Positions 34,674-44,209 of a stretch of DNA of 60,207 nt are shown in pieces (within the stretch, counting starts at the first letter, position 1; every line of letters begins with the position of its first letter). This DNA comes from Nitrososphaerota archaeon. Lineage in GTDB: Archaea; Thermoproteota; Nitrososphaeria; Nitrososphaerales; CADDZS01. The translations under genes were made by a program, and so were the position numbers. The notes under the pieces are model-generated. The model was not told where the DNA came from, made no database searches, and worked only from the letters and a program-made list of their open reading frames with translations. The stretch is taken from assembly GCA_021325255.1 (NCBI GenBank), contig JAJPHP010000069.1:1-60207 (forward strand), given 5' to 3'.

Positions 34674-34913
34674 GTTTTTTCTGAGACACCTGAGATCTTC
34701 CCGACCTTGCTAAGGTCTTTATGCGTATTGACCCGTGAGGGCATCGTTATTCAGTGCTCCGTGGGAATCTGTCAGGAATGCTTCGAGTAGAGTGAGCTCC
34801 GTATGAAGAAATGCTACCCGTAGAAGACGAGAATTTCAACCAGAGAGAAATTGGTCGAAAATCTAGCTAATATACCAATAGTGTAATTCCAAAGTCAGAC
34901 AAGGTTAATCGCA

Positions 34914-35625
34914 ATGACGACGTTTGTGCTTGTCCCGGGAGCCTGGCTCGGAGGTTGGGTATGGAAGAAGTTGCTACCTTGCTTGAGGAGAAGGGACACG
35001 AAGTACATCCCATTACTCTCACAGGAATGGGAGAAAGAGTGCACCTTGCATCCAAGGACTTCGGAATCGAAACTGCAATCGAAGATGTTTTGAACGTAAT
35101 CAAATACAACGACCATGACGACTTCGTACTCGTGGGCCACAGCTTTGCGGGGAAGGTGGCGGCAGCTGTGGCAGACCGTGCAGCCGACAAGGTAAGGACA
35201 CTTCTCTTCCTCGACGCGTTTTGGCCGCATAAAGGAATCAGGACGCCGCAGGGAGCCTTACAGCCTGACGAGTTTGGGCCTCCGAAGCCTGGTCAGTGGA
35301 CAATCTCTCTGACCGAGGAAATACTTGAGAGCATCGGAAAGGATGTTAAGGGACAAGATCGGGAATGGTTGATGTCTAATGCAACGCCCTGGCCTTTGAA
35401 ACTCGCCAACGAGCCGATATCCTCTCTGAGAAATTTGATACGATAAAGAGCACCTACATCTTTTGCACGGGTGGCGGAGACTCCGTCGACGAAATACTTC
35501 AGGGCAAGTGGGGAAAGATGGATGGTCCCTACAGGGTCATCGAGTCAGGGCACTACCCTATGATAACAAAACCTGAAGAACTAGTTAAAGACATGCTCAG
35601 CTTAACCGGTGTTTCTGCACTCTAG
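34914..35625 (+). pseudogene. Alpha/beta-hydrolase gene split by two frameshifts
   Basis: Three frames joined in order give one complete hydrolase. Frame 1 (34914 to about 34960) reads MTTFVLVPGAWLGGWVW. Frame 2 (about 34961 to 35425) reads EEVATLLEEKGHEVHPITL through the nucleophile elbow GHSFAGKVAAAV and PDEFGPPKPG. Frame 3 (about 35428 to 35625) reads EKFDTIKSTYIFCTGGGD and ends with VIESGHYPMITKPEEL, which carries the catalytic His. Each break needs a one-base loss (or two-base gain), first near 34965 and then near 35425. It is either a recent pseudogene or an assembly with deletion errors. The intact protein would be about 236 residues. Confidence 0.8.
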
Positions 35626-35887
35626 TTTTTGAGCGCTCCTCTTCAGAAGACATGGAAGGTTACTTTGGATTAGAGACAATATCCCGAGCTGCAACAAATT
35701 GAGGAAAAGGTTGGCTTTCCCACATTTCAGCTCTCAAGATCCTCCTGATCCGTCTGCCCAGGCATAGGACAACAGCGCTTCGTTAGGACTTTGATGCTCA
35801 TTTATCGTTGCAAGCAAAGTGATTGGAGTATTAAGACAGAGATTTTCGGCCCTCACAACTGTTGAAGCAGGTTCAGGATCTTATTGA

Positions 35888-35913
35888 GACATATCTCTTG
35901 CTGGAGATATGTC
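35888..35913. promoter_or_regulatory. Perfect 10-bp inverted repeat upstream of the ArsR-type regulator
   Basis: GACATATCTC (35888-35897) and GAGATATGTC (35904-35913) separated by TTGCTG. The repeat ends 12 bp before the TATA box GATATATAGG (35925-35934) of the regulator gene. It is a likely operator for autoregulation, or the site of an upstream activator. Confidence 0.55.
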
Positions 35914-35924
35914 ATATTAGGAAG

Positions 35925-35934
35925 GATATATAGG
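35925..35934 (+). promoter_or_regulatory. TATA box of the ArsR-type regulator gene
   Basis: GATATATAGG, predicted transcript start near 35955, about 20 nt before ATG 35974. Its position rules out the longer open frame that begins at 35884. Confidence 0.6.
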
Positions 35935-35973
35935 ACTACCGACATCTCTCATCTTCTGAACACTTCGATCCAT

Positions 35974-36726
35974 ATGGGAAATCTGAGCATGAGCAGCGGC
36001 ACGATAGAGGATACTGCGGCGAGATTCGTAAGTGCACTCTCGGATGGGTCTCGCATTAGGATACTCTCCGTCCTCCTTGACACTCCAGCAACTACCAGTG
36101 AGCTTGTCGCCCGGCTTTCGCTTGATCAGCCCAGAGTATCTACGCACCTCGCTATTCTGAAGAATAGTGGTTTGGTTTCGGTCGCTGTAAAGGGAAGGCA
36201 GCATGTTTACAGCATCAAATCTAAGGAAGCCGCAGAAGCGATCAGGGTCCTGATGCGGCTTGCGGACATTTCCATACGTGGCAAGTCTGCAGATACTGGA
36301 AGAAGTAAGGCAGTTGAAAAAGAAGTCAGTCACGATAGTCCAATTCGGAGGGCAAGAACTTGTTATGACCATCTTGCCGGAGTTGCGGGCGTCAAACTGC
36401 TAGACGAATTGAAGAACCGAGGTTGGTTGAAGCAGCGGCGGCTCAAGGTTGGCGGCAGAAGCAAGACATTTTTTGCTCTCACTGAGCTAGGGGAGAAATC
36501 GTTGAGCCAAACTGGGTTGAGGCTAAGTAAATCTAGGAATTCCAAGAGGTTATCTGCATATGGATGCCTAGATTGGACAGAAAGGAGAGATCATTTAGGC
36601 GGCGAGCTGGGGAAGATGCTACTCGAAGAACTAATCAAGAGACGCATGGTGGAAAGAGCTTCGGGGAATAAAGGTTCGCGAGTTGTTAAGGTTCTCAAGC
36701 CGATTTCTTTCTGGCCCGGATCCTGA
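35974..36726 (+). CDS. ArsR-family winged-helix transcriptional regulator with C-terminal domain
   Basis: About 250 residues. The N-terminal winged helix has the ArsR pattern FVSALSDGSRIRILSVL, then SLDQPRVSTHLAILKNSGLV with the recognition helix and the wing GRQHVYSI. The C-terminal half carries RARTCYDHLAGVAGV and CLDWTERRDHLGGELG, found in a bacterial ArsR subgroup, with a conserved Cys in each motif that may sense metal or redox state. The motif order argues for a transferred bacterial-type regulator. I start at ATG 35974 because the TATA box is at 35925-35934. The perfect inverted repeat just upstream is its probable operator. Confidence 0.85.
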   Translation: MGNLSMSSGTIEDTAARFVSALSDGSRIRILSVLLDTPATTSELVARLSLDQPRVSTHLAILKNSGLVSVAVKGRQHVYSIKSKEAAEAIRVLMRLADISIRGKSADTGRSKAVEKEVSHDSPIRRARTCYDHLAGVAGVKLLDELKNRGWLKQRRLKVGGRSKTFFALTELGEKSLSQTGLRLSKSRNSKRLSAYGCLDWTERRDHLGGELGKMLLEELIKRRMVERASGNKGSRVVKVLKPISFWPGS

Positions 36727-36758
36727 CTGCGGGACTACTAATTCGCTCCTTATGGTGG

Positions 36759-36968
36759 CTATTCGCCTCTTTCGGCTTCGAAGAGAAATTCCAAGCGCCA
36801 CGGTTTCTGAACTATCAGAAATCTTGACATTCTTTTGTGCAACAGCATTTTGATGTCTTCGATCCTTTCTTTCAGATCGAGAACATCCAACGAGGAATTG
36901 CTCTGCAATTCATGAAGCAGCCTGATTTGACTCTCATACAGATCCCGATTGATGTTTGTTTCCCTCAA
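36759..36968 (-). CDS. Possible small helical protein, 69 residues
   Basis: A minus-strand frame that reads like a coiled helical protein (NRDLYESQIRLLHELQSNSS, then LKERIEDIKMLLHKRM). It begins at TTG and no promoter was seen. The composition favours real coding, but it could be a remnant. No family recognised. Confidence 0.35.
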   Translation of the reverse strand: MRETNINRDLYESQIRLLHELQSNSSLDVLDLKERIEDIKMLLHKRMSRFLIVQKPWRLEFLFEAERGE

Positions 36969-37354
36969 GACGAATCGAGTGAAAGTATCTCACGTGTTCT
37001 CATTCATCATCTCTGGATCTTGCTCTCAAACTCTTTTGCAGGCGTATTGCCATCAGGCATTGCAATGGAGGGGGGTCCCTCAATCAGGAATCCCTTGGCC
37101 TCATCTGAAGTGTAGGACACTTCAGATAGATGCTTCAGCATAGTACTCTTAGCGTTGCCTCCAATCCCTCGTCAGCAGGGAAAGCAGTGACTCGTAAACA
37201 TAGGCCGTACGATTCTTAACGATGAAAGCAACGGAACTTGGAATACCGACAACTTTGGATAGTTAGGCTGAAGGCTTTCGAGTTTGAGGAGGAGTACCTG
37301 AGGCCCTTCGAAGAAGAATAAACGCGCAATTGCGGTTTTCCTATTTCCGGAACG
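36969..37354. other. 386-bp region without a supported gene
   Basis: No convincing gene. A short plus-strand frame ending at 37321 reads LWIVRLKAFEFEEEYLRPFEEE, which looks coding but has no start and no known family, so it may be a remnant. Confidence 0.35.
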
Positions 37355-38533
37355 CTACTTGCCTATCGAGAATGTCATAAGCTGGGCCGATAGACCATCA
37401 TGTTGAGGCACTGCGACAAATATCTCCTCCTGTTGAGGATAAAAGAGAGAAGTCCTTCCGAGGGGCCTTGTGGGAAGGGTAAGGAGCGTTTCATAAGAGT
37501 TTATGCCAGTTTGCTGTAAGACAAAGAGAGAGCCTCGCCCGCACGACGCAAGGATCAATCTGGAGTTTGAATCGTAGAATAGGTCATCCGCGTCCTGAGG
37601 CATGGCCAAACTCGCTACCACATTTCCTGACTGCGTGTCATAAACAAAAAGCATCGAAGGACTCCAGAAGCCCACGAATAATCTGTGGTCTGCCTCGTCC
37701 AGCGCCATCGGAAAATTCTCCGTCTCGTTGCCGGGTAGCGGGCAGGACCCGATCAGTTTTCTCGTCACTTTGTCGACGACCTCTATCGAGTTTGCGGTCG
37801 GAACGTTCACGAAGATTCTGGTTCCGTTCTGCTCCACCTCAAATGCCTCTGGATGGCCGTTGAGAGGGATCGAGCCGACGACAGTATCCGAGGTTGTATT
37901 GATGATGCCTATTCCGCTCTGATTCTCTTCGCCGTATCCGACGTAGAGCAGTCCGGTGCTTGGATCATATCTCATGTTGTCTGCATCGCCCGCGTTTGGC
38001 GAAAGAATCAGGGTGTTTAACAGTTTGAAGTCTCTCACATCGAAAACATCCACCGCGCCGTTTCCACCATTGCTCACGTACAGCCTATCGTATCGAGAAA
38101 AGACCACCCCCTGCGACTCATCGAGCCCTGTTATGATGTGTGATGTCCCTTCTGTTATCAGGTTGGCAACGTACACAGAGTTGTTGCCCCTTGCCGCAAT
38201 TAAGACTAGTTGGTCTTGGATGTCCAAGGCTATGTGGTCAAAACGCTCTCCTACCCTGGGCAAGGGCATGCTATCTGTGAGCGTTACAGTCGGATGATCA
38301 AGGGATGTATTCGACGACGTTAAGCTGCTAAACCCGGATGTCGACGATGTGGGGATGCCACTTTGATCATAAATCACAAATGAAAAGACAGCGATTCCAA
38401 TTATGAGCAAGCTGACAAGAATCAAAACGAAGAGGAGCTTGCTTTTTCCGATATTCAACTTCGAGATCACTCTTTCTTCAGAGAGACCAGCAACTAGGCG
38501 CGCTCTGCGATCTTGACTCCCGCCGTCCCGCAA
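37355..38533 (-). CDS. Membrane-anchored YVTN-type beta-propeller protein
   Basis: A 392-residue surface protein. A cytoplasmic basic N terminus is followed by one membrane anchor near residues 32-54, a Ser/Thr-rich linker (TSSTSGFSSLTSSNTS), and a seven-bladed propeller-like region with YVTN-type repeats (NNSVYVANLITEG, YDRLYVSNGGNGAVDVFDV, GIGIINTTSDTVVGSIPL, NSIEVVDKVTRKLIGSC). Such proteins bind surface or extracellular ligands. Several Asn-x-Ser/Thr sites suggest glycosylation. It stands alone. No enzymatic signature is seen. Confidence 0.85.
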   Translation of the reverse strand: MRDGGSQDRRARLVAGLSEERVISKLNIGKSKLLFVLILVSLLIIGIAVFSFVIYDQSGIPTSSTSGFSSLTSSNTSLDHPTVTLTDSMPLPRVGERFDHIALDIQDQLVLIAARGNNSVYVANLITEGTSHIITGLDESQGVVFSRYDRLYVSNGGNGAVDVFDVRDFKLLNTLILSPNAGDADNMRYDPSTGLLYVGYGEENQSGIGIINTTSDTVVGSIPLNGHPEAFEVEQNGTRIFVNVPTANSIEVVDKVTRKLIGSCPLPGNETENFPMALDEADHRLFVGFWSPSMLFVYDTQSGNVVASLAMPQDADDLFYDSNSRLILASCGRGSLFVLQQTGINSYETLLTLPTRPLGRTSLFYPQQEEIFVAVPQHDGLSAQLMTFSIGK

Positions 38534-38795
38534 CTAGGGATGCCTGTACTAATTTAGATTAGATTGTCGGTATGCAGCTCTTGCTTCTCAGGGAAGATTA
38601 TGACCTACACATGATCCTTGTGGATATCATCGCGCCTGTGCCTTGCGTTTTCATCTTTCGCCAAGAAGCACAATTTCTCGACATAGTTCGCTTCATTCTG
38701 GTTAATTGCGAAGCAGAGACTCTCCACCTGTCGAGCTATAAGATCTTGACTTCGGATGTATTTGACTTTTGAACAACGGATTCTAGTGAAAAAGG

Positions 38796-38931
38796 AGGAG
38801 GGGGTGGGATTCGAACCCACATATCTGCGGCGAGCATTTGTACCCTACCCGGATCCGCTTGCTGCTTCAAGACCAAGTGAGCTGACTTTTGAAAACTGCA
38901 GGCGGACGCGTAACCTCTCCGCCACCCCTCC
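38796..38931 (-). tRNA. tRNA-Cys (GCA) with two insertions
   Basis: Acceptor GGAGGGG (minus, 38925-38931) pairs with CCCCTCC (38797-38803), and the T arm is GTGGG-TTCGAAT-CCCAC. The discriminator is T (38796), as expected for tRNA-Cys. The anticodon stem TCCGC/GCGGA holds the loop C-T-GCA-G-A with anticodon at 38897-38899, interrupted after position 37 by a 36-nt canonical intron (38860-38895). The variable region is 33 nt instead of 4-5, so a second non-canonical intron of about 28 nt sits within 38821-38853. CCA is not encoded. Confidence 0.88.
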
Positions 38932-39025
38932 ATTGTCTGAGGTAGCAGGATTATCTCCTGCTGCTTTTGCGATTAGCCACTTACATCATGGTTTCGCGGT
39001 TGCTTTTCTGTCTTTCAGATTACTC

Positions 39026-41205
39026 TTACACAAAGAGTGCAAAGAGTACTATTGCAGACACAAAGACAATCGAGATGGTGTTCAGCACCTTGATGAGCGA
39101 GTTGATTGCTGGCCCCGCGGTGTCTTTGAACGGGTCACCTACAGTGTCGCCCATTACGGCTGCTGCGTGCACTGGAGTCTTCTTCCCCCCGTAATGCCCG
39201 AGCTCGATGTACTTCTTTGCGTTGTCCAGGCGGCCCCGCCGTTAGTCATCATAAAGGCAAGGAATACTCCTGAAACTACGGCTCCTATTAGCAATCCACC
39301 TAGTGCAACCGGTCCGAGCACAAACCCAATGACCAGAGGGGTGACAATCGCAAGCAATGCTGGCCGCGCGAGTTCCTTTATCGCTGCAGAAGTGCTGATG
39401 TCGACGCACCTTGCGTAGTCCGGTTTGGCGGTTCCCTCCATGATTCCAGGGATCTCCTTGAACTGCCTTCTCACTTCGTTGACCATCTTGAATGCGGCAC
39501 GCCCGACGGCCTGTATCAGGAAACTCGAAAAGTAGAAGGGGAGTAGGCTTCCGATGAACAGCCCAACAATCACCCTTGGGTCAGTCAACGTGAACGAGAG
39601 ACCGGCAGTTGCGCTCGGCAGGTGATACTTTGCAAGCAACGAAGCACTGCCCGCGATCTGGTTGTTTACCTCGCTCTGGAAAGCGAAAAAGATTGCAACC
39701 GCAGCCAGGGCCGCAGACATTACCGCGAAGGCCTTGGTTGTAGCCTTTGTTGTGTTGCCAACTGCGTCCAGTTCGTCCGTGACCTTTCTTACGTCGCTCT
39801 CCAGTCCCGCCATTTCCACGATACCGTTTGCGTTGTCGGTGATTGGACCGAAGGAGTCAATCGACATGATTATCCCGGTCAATGAAAGCTCGGCCATTGT
39901 GGCAATCGCCGTACTGTAAACGCCGATCAGGACGTTAGAGCCCGACGCGTAGAATCCGATATAGTATGATACGAGAATTGCAAGGACAAGGACCACGGCG
40001 GACGGCGCGGTGCTCTGAAGACCCGTCGAGAAGCCTGCGAGAAAGTTTGTGGCTGCGCTGGTCTGGCTCGCCTCTGCGATGAACTTTACGGGCTTGTAGT
40101 TATACGAGGTAAAGTAGTCGGCGACCTTCTCGATTGCTATGACAACGATGATTCCGACGACGGCACTTGCAAACAACGCGTAGCCAATGGTGCTTCCCTT
40201 GAACAGATAGATGCTGATTGCGAGGTCGATGATTCCCGCAATCACGGCTGAGATTATCAGCGAGATGTTCAGGGCGCCCATTGGGTTTGACTTGATGGAT
40301 TTTCTGATGTAGAATCCTCCGAGGATCGAGCCGACGACACCCGCTGCACCGAGGAGAAGTGGATAGACTAGTAACTGGTTTGATGTCACCTGCGCCGCAA
40401 GGGATCCCAGCTTCGAAGCAAAAGAGGGCGTAGTTATGAGCGCGGCAAGTATTAAGGCGGCAATCGCAGTAACTACAAACGATTCATAAACGTCGGCTCC
40501 CATTCCAGCGCAGTCGCCAACGTTGTCTCCTACGTTGTCAGCGATCACAGCGGGGTTTCTCGGGTCGTCTTCAGGTATGCCGGCCTCGGCCTTTCCAACA
40601 ATGTCTGCTCCTACGTCGGCCGCCTTTGTGTAGATTCCTCCGGAGACCCTCATGAACATTGCAATCAATGAAGCACCGAAACCCAGTCCGGCGATTACGG
40701 CGGGGTCTGCGACGATTACGCTCTCATAGGCAAGGTAGAACAGCGAAACGCCCAGGAGGCCGAAACCAATGACCGCCATGCCCATCACGCCTCCTCCCCT
40801 GAATGCGAGCGTTAGAGCGCTCCCGAGCCCCTTGCGGGCGGCTTGGGCAGTGCGCGAACTCGTCCTGACGGTTGCGGCCATGCCAATGTATCCTGCTAAT
40901 GCAGATAGCACTGCTCCAACAACGAAACCGGCTGCAGTAGCGCCGTTTGTCTTCAGGGGAATGTCGATGAACACAAAGATCAGGATAGCGATGATGACGG
41001 CGACGGGTGCGATGACCTTGTACTCCCTGTTCAGGAATGCGTTCGCGCCAGTTCTAACTGCCCCGGCAATCTCTGTCATTTTTGGAGTACCTTGGTCCTG
41101 GCTCCTAACGTGTGAGAAAAGTGCCAGCGCATAGAGGAGCGCGATGATGCCTCCTCCGACCCCTACGAGACCATAATCAAATGCCAACTTTCTGAAATTC
41201 ACCAC
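39026..41205 (-). CDS. hppA: K+-independent-type membrane H+-pyrophosphatase, apparent frameshift near the C terminus
   Basis: Couples PPi hydrolysis to ion pumping. About 16 membrane helices are seen, together with the substrate motif [13 protein letters not shown], then [19 protein letters not shown] and [13 protein letters not shown]. The Lys in GNTTK marks K+-independent H+-pumping enzymes. The frame from 41205 ends with unrelated residues after NGGAAW (stop at 39154). Shifting one base near 39226 restores [10 protein letters not shown], the [21 protein letters not shown] motif and a normal C terminus stopping at 39026-39028. One base is missing in a CC(C) run, so an assembly error is likely. 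Start GTG 41205 is tentative; TTG 41187 is possible. Confidence 0.88.
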
Positions 41206-41423
41206 TTGGAATAATATACTGTTCAGTCTTCTTTCCTATCTATAGTGCACAAGGCGACCTGCGGACGTGCTTTGGGCCTTATTTAACGGAGTGTGCTTGC
41301 TTTTTGGAAAATGCCATTATAAGTTTTGTTTTGCGCAAGGCGATTTTGCCCTGTCTCGCGATTCAATTGGCAGTTGCAAAAAGACTGTCCTACCACACGA
41401 GTTTCCTTTGCATTGGCCAATTC

Positions 41424-42437
41424 TCAAGACTTTTGTTTGGATTCCAGCCTTTGGATTAGAGCGGTTGTGAGAAACGGCAAAAGTGAGGTTACCTCGCCGA
41501 AGATCGTGACCTGCCTTGCCTTAATGGAGACCTTTCCCCATGAGATGGCCTCTCTCACCTGAGCTCCCGAGAGGCTCCCGTCGAGCTCTGTCGCGCTCGT
41601 GATGTAGACCGCGTAGTCCAGCCCTCCTCTAAACTGGTTCCACCACAGCGTGTGGTGCTTTGATATTCCCCCACCGAGCATCAATGCGCCGCTAGACTTT
41701 GCGGAGTATACAATGTCCGAGATCTCCTGCTCGTCCTTCATCAGGTCCAGGTTAAAGTCTCTGTGCATCTGGTAGAACAGCCAGCACTGGCTCCCTACCG
41801 CACCATCGGCTATTCCCGGCACGTAAACCGGAATCTTGTTTTTGGAGGCCCAATGAAGTATTGATTTTTCATCAGCGAGCGAATCTCCGAGCTTCTCGCA
41901 AAGTAGTCTAGTGCTCGGCCTCTTTTCTCCGCCGGAGTACAAATCGGAGAGAACCTTCTGCACTTTCTCCTCGATTAGAGGCCCATAGTTTTCCCGAGGA
42001 ACCAGGACGTTGCCCAGCCTGTGGATTTCCTTTCTTTCGAGATCCGCATCGTCCATTGCGAAATCGCCTCCGCCCAGATAGTTCTTGTACGATCTTGCAA
42101 CGTCATGGTCCAAAGTACCGCACGTAGTTATGATCACGTCACAGAGCTTCCTCTTTACAATCTCCTTGATAATTCCGCGATTTCCCGTCGAAATTATTGC
42201 GGCGGGGAAAGAAAGGAACTTGACGCATTTCTCGTCACTGCACATCTCTTCGAGGGTGTCGAGCGCGGTACCGAGATTTTTGGCCTGGAAGCCTCCAGAT
42301 TGGGACATCTGCGATAGTACATCATTCACAGTGGATTTAGTGTCAATCTCAATGTCTCGCACTGCAGTGAAATTCTGCAGGTACTCTTCATGTCTGCTGC
42401 TTTTCCTATCACTACGACGCGTAACCTTCGATGGCAT
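41424..42437 (-). CDS. Deoxyhypusine synthase
   Basis: Transfers the aminobutyl group of spermidine to a lysine of aIF5A, the first step of hypusine formation. The NAD-binding STGNRGIIKEIVK, TTCGTLDHD, VPGIADGAVGSQ and SGALMLGGGISKHH segments are in the expected order. The catalytic lysine lies in AISWGKVSIKARQV near residue 309. Length 337 is typical. The start ATG 42435-42437 is two nt from the transcript start predicted by a TATA-like GAATAAGAG, so it is leaderless. Divergent from the NAD(P)HX dehydratase gene. Confidence 0.94.
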   Translation of the reverse strand: MPSKVTRRSDRKSSRHEEYLQNFTAVRDIEIDTKSTVNDVLSQMSQSGGFQAKNLGTALDTLEEMCSDEKCVKFLSFPAAIISTGNRGIIKEIVKRKLCDVIITTCGTLDHDVARSYKNYLGGGDFAMDDADLERKEIHRLGNVLVPRENYGPLIEEKVQKVLSDLYSGGEKRPSTRLLCEKLGDSLADEKSILHWASKNKIPVYVPGIADGAVGSQCWLFYQMHRDFNLDLMKDEQEISDIVYSAKSSGALMLGGGISKHHTLWWNQFRGGLDYAVYITSATELDGSLSGAQVREAISWGKVSIKARQVTIFGEVTSLLPFLTTALIQRLESKQKS

Positions 42438-42479
42438 GTTCTAACCCTATCTGCTCTTTCTCTTATTCGACCTGCTTCT

Positions 42480-42487
42480 TTTATATT
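42480..42487 (+). promoter_or_regulatory. TATA box of the NAD(P)HX dehydratase gene
   Basis: Plus-strand TTTATATTT-like element, predicted start at about 42510, the same position as the chosen TTG. It rules out the longer frame from 42390. Confidence 0.5.
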
Positions 42488-42509
42488 TGGTCGGATTGAC
42501 TGTTACTCC

Positions 42510-43418
42510 TTGAATTCTGGGAGGGGGAACCCTGTTGCGTTGATTGATTACACTGAGACTTCAGATGAAATTCTAAAGCGGGTCATCCAGCCCAGGAAGA
42601 TAGAGTCCCACAAGGGGGATAATGGCATCGTCGGCATCGTCGGGGGAAGCAGGATATTTCACGGTGCGCCGTACTTTACTTCGATGGCAGCTTTGCGGAC
42701 CGGTGCTGATCTTGTTTATCTAGCCGTTCCAAAGTTGATTGCTGGCTCGATCCGCTCACTAACCCCGGATCTGATTGTGTTTCCTCTCGCGGATGCAAAG
42801 CTCACTACTGGCGCTGCGGGCGCATTTTTGAAGTGGCTCCCTGAAGTTGATTCACTCGTAATTGGCCCAGGTCTCGGGAGACAGAAGCTGGAAGGTGCGA
42901 AGAAGATTGTCTCTGACGTGTGTCTTGAGCGGAAGGTTCGGGTCTCTCTGGATGCAGAAGCGCAGAACAAGGAACTCTACTCTCTATTGAGAGATAAAGG
43001 GTGCGTGACGACGCCCCATCCTGGAGAGTTCAAAAGAGCATTCGGGGTTGATGCTGGAACAGATCTTCAGGAGAAGATTCAGAATACAAAGACAAAAGCC
43101 GCAGAGTTTGGGATCACGATCGTTCTGAAGGGATTTGAAACGGTGATTACGGACGGCGAATCCGTCTTCGTCAACAAGACCGGAAGTCCTGCGATGACAT
43201 GCGGAGGTATAGGCGACACGCTTTCTGGAGTGCTAGCTGCGCTACTAGCCCAATGCTCGGGCACGGATGTGAAGACCGTAGAAATTGCAGCGGCGGCTTC
43301 ATACATTGTCGGGTCGGCCGGGAGATTCGCCGCAGAACTGAGAGGCTTTCACATCGTTTCTACGGACATTATAGATCAGATACCTGCCGTCCTAAAGCCA
43401 TTTGATCGCCTAGATTGA
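42510..43418 (+). CDS. nnrD: ADP/ATP-dependent NAD(P)H-hydrate dehydratase (YjeF C-terminal type)
   Basis: Repairs hydrated NAD(P)H. The carbohydrate-kinase-like fold is clear: SHKGDNGIVGIVGGS near the N terminus, VIGPGLGRQ, TPHPGEFKR, and the C-terminal MTCGGIGDTLSGVLAAL with the catalytic Asp. The N-terminal epimerase domain found in fused archaeal NnrDE proteins is absent. Start TTG 42510 coincides with the predicted leaderless transcript; TTG 42540 after GGGAGGGGG is the alternative. The longer frame overlaps the divergent deoxyhypusine synthase start and is rejected. Followed 24 bp later by a methyltransferase. Confidence 0.92.
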   Translation: MNSGRGNPVALIDYTETSDEILKRVIQPRKIESHKGDNGIVGIVGGSRIFHGAPYFTSMAALRTGADLVYLAVPKLIAGSIRSLTPDLIVFPLADAKLTTGAAGAFLKWLPEVDSLVIGPGLGRQKLEGAKKIVSDVCLERKVRVSLDAEAQNKELYSLLRDKGCVTTPHPGEFKRAFGVDAGTDLQEKIQNTKTKAAEFGITIVLKGFETVITDGESVFVNKTGSPAMTCGGIGDTLSGVLAALLAQCSGTDVKTVEIAAAASYIVGSAGRFAAELRGFHIVSTDIIDQIPAVLKPFDRLD

Positions 43419-43442
43419 GATGCGGGGGCTTGGCCAATAATC

Positions 43443-44204
43443 TTGACCCAGGTCGAATACGAGGAAACTGACAAGTTTGGCCTAAAGGAAGACTGGCGAA
43501 AAGTCGAGAAGACACTCGAGGAAATAATTCCAGTTTACGACAGGACGAACAGGTTCATCTCTCTCGGGACCGATCTCAAGATCAGGAATAAGGGCCTATC
43601 TTTGTTGAAGGGGGCTCTCGAGCTTAAGGGAAAGCTCTCCCACTTTAGGATAGTGGACCTTGGCGCCGGGCCCGGAAAGATGACTCAACTTTTACTTTCT
43701 TCAGGGAATCACATCGACTTTGATTTGTCTATTATGGTCGACGCTCTTGGACCAATGATGAAGGTTGCAACCTCGCGAAATGAGAAATCAGACGGAGTAC
43801 TTTCCGTGTATGAGCACCTGGCTTTAAGGCAGGGAACCTTCGACGCAGCGATGGCCGGATTCGCAATCAGGGACGCGAGGGATCTCCACACCGCCCTATC
43901 TGAGGTGAGCAGGATTCTTACAGATGGAGGACTGTTTCTCATCGTAGATCTGAGCAAACCAGATTCTTCAGTAAAGAGGGCGCTGGTTGGTTTCTACTGG
44001 AGGGCCATCTCCCCTGTGCTTGCCGTCTTTGCTGCAGGGAGACTGGGTTTGAAGTTTGGCGCACTTTCGACAACTTATCGCAGGCTCCCGAGGAAATCAG
44101 ATTTCCTGAAGCTCATTGCCGAAGCTGGATTGGGGGTTAGAGTGAAGGAGTACCTAATGGTCGACGGCGTATGTGTTATCCTACTCGAAAAGAGCAGAAG
44201 GTAG
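43443..44204 (+). CDS. UbiE/MenG-like class I SAM methyltransferase
   Basis: A 253-residue Rossmann methyltransferase with SAM motif VDLGAGPGKMTQ and the UbiE-type segment MAGFAIRDARDLHTALSEVSRILTDGG. The aligned family methylates demethylmenaquinone or a related isoprenoid substrate. A thaumarchaeal-type quinone role is plausible, but no other quinone gene is nearby. It begins at TTG, 24 bp after nnrD, on the same strand, so the two are likely cotranscribed. The last gene of the pair converges with the asparaginase gene (5-bp gap). Confidence 0.85.
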   Translation: MTQVEYEETDKFGLKEDWRKVEKTLEEIIPVYDRTNRFISLGTDLKIRNKGLSLLKGALELKGKLSHFRIVDLGAGPGKMTQLLLSSGNHIDFDLSIMVDALGPMMKVATSRNEKSDGVLSVYEHLALRQGTFDAAMAGFAIRDARDLHTALSEVSRILTDGGLFLIVDLSKPDSSVKRALVGFYWRAISPVLAVFAAGRLGLKFGALSTTYRRLPRKSDFLKLIAEAGLGVRVKEYLMVDGVCVILLEKSRR

Positions 44205-44209
44205 TGTCA

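Noticed and set aside
35884..35973. N-terminal extension of the ArsR regulator from ATG 35884
   Set aside because: A TATA box and a perfect inverted repeat lie inside it, so it is promoter, not coding.
37230..37321. Short frame ending in LRPFEEE with LWIVRLKAFEFEEE, slightly like bacterial L20
   Set aside because: Only about 30 codons, no start codon, and L20 does not occur in archaea; treated as coincidence or remnant.
42390..42509. N-terminal extension of nnrD from 42390
   Set aside because: It overlaps the divergent deoxyhypusine synthase start and precedes the TATA box at 42480-42487.
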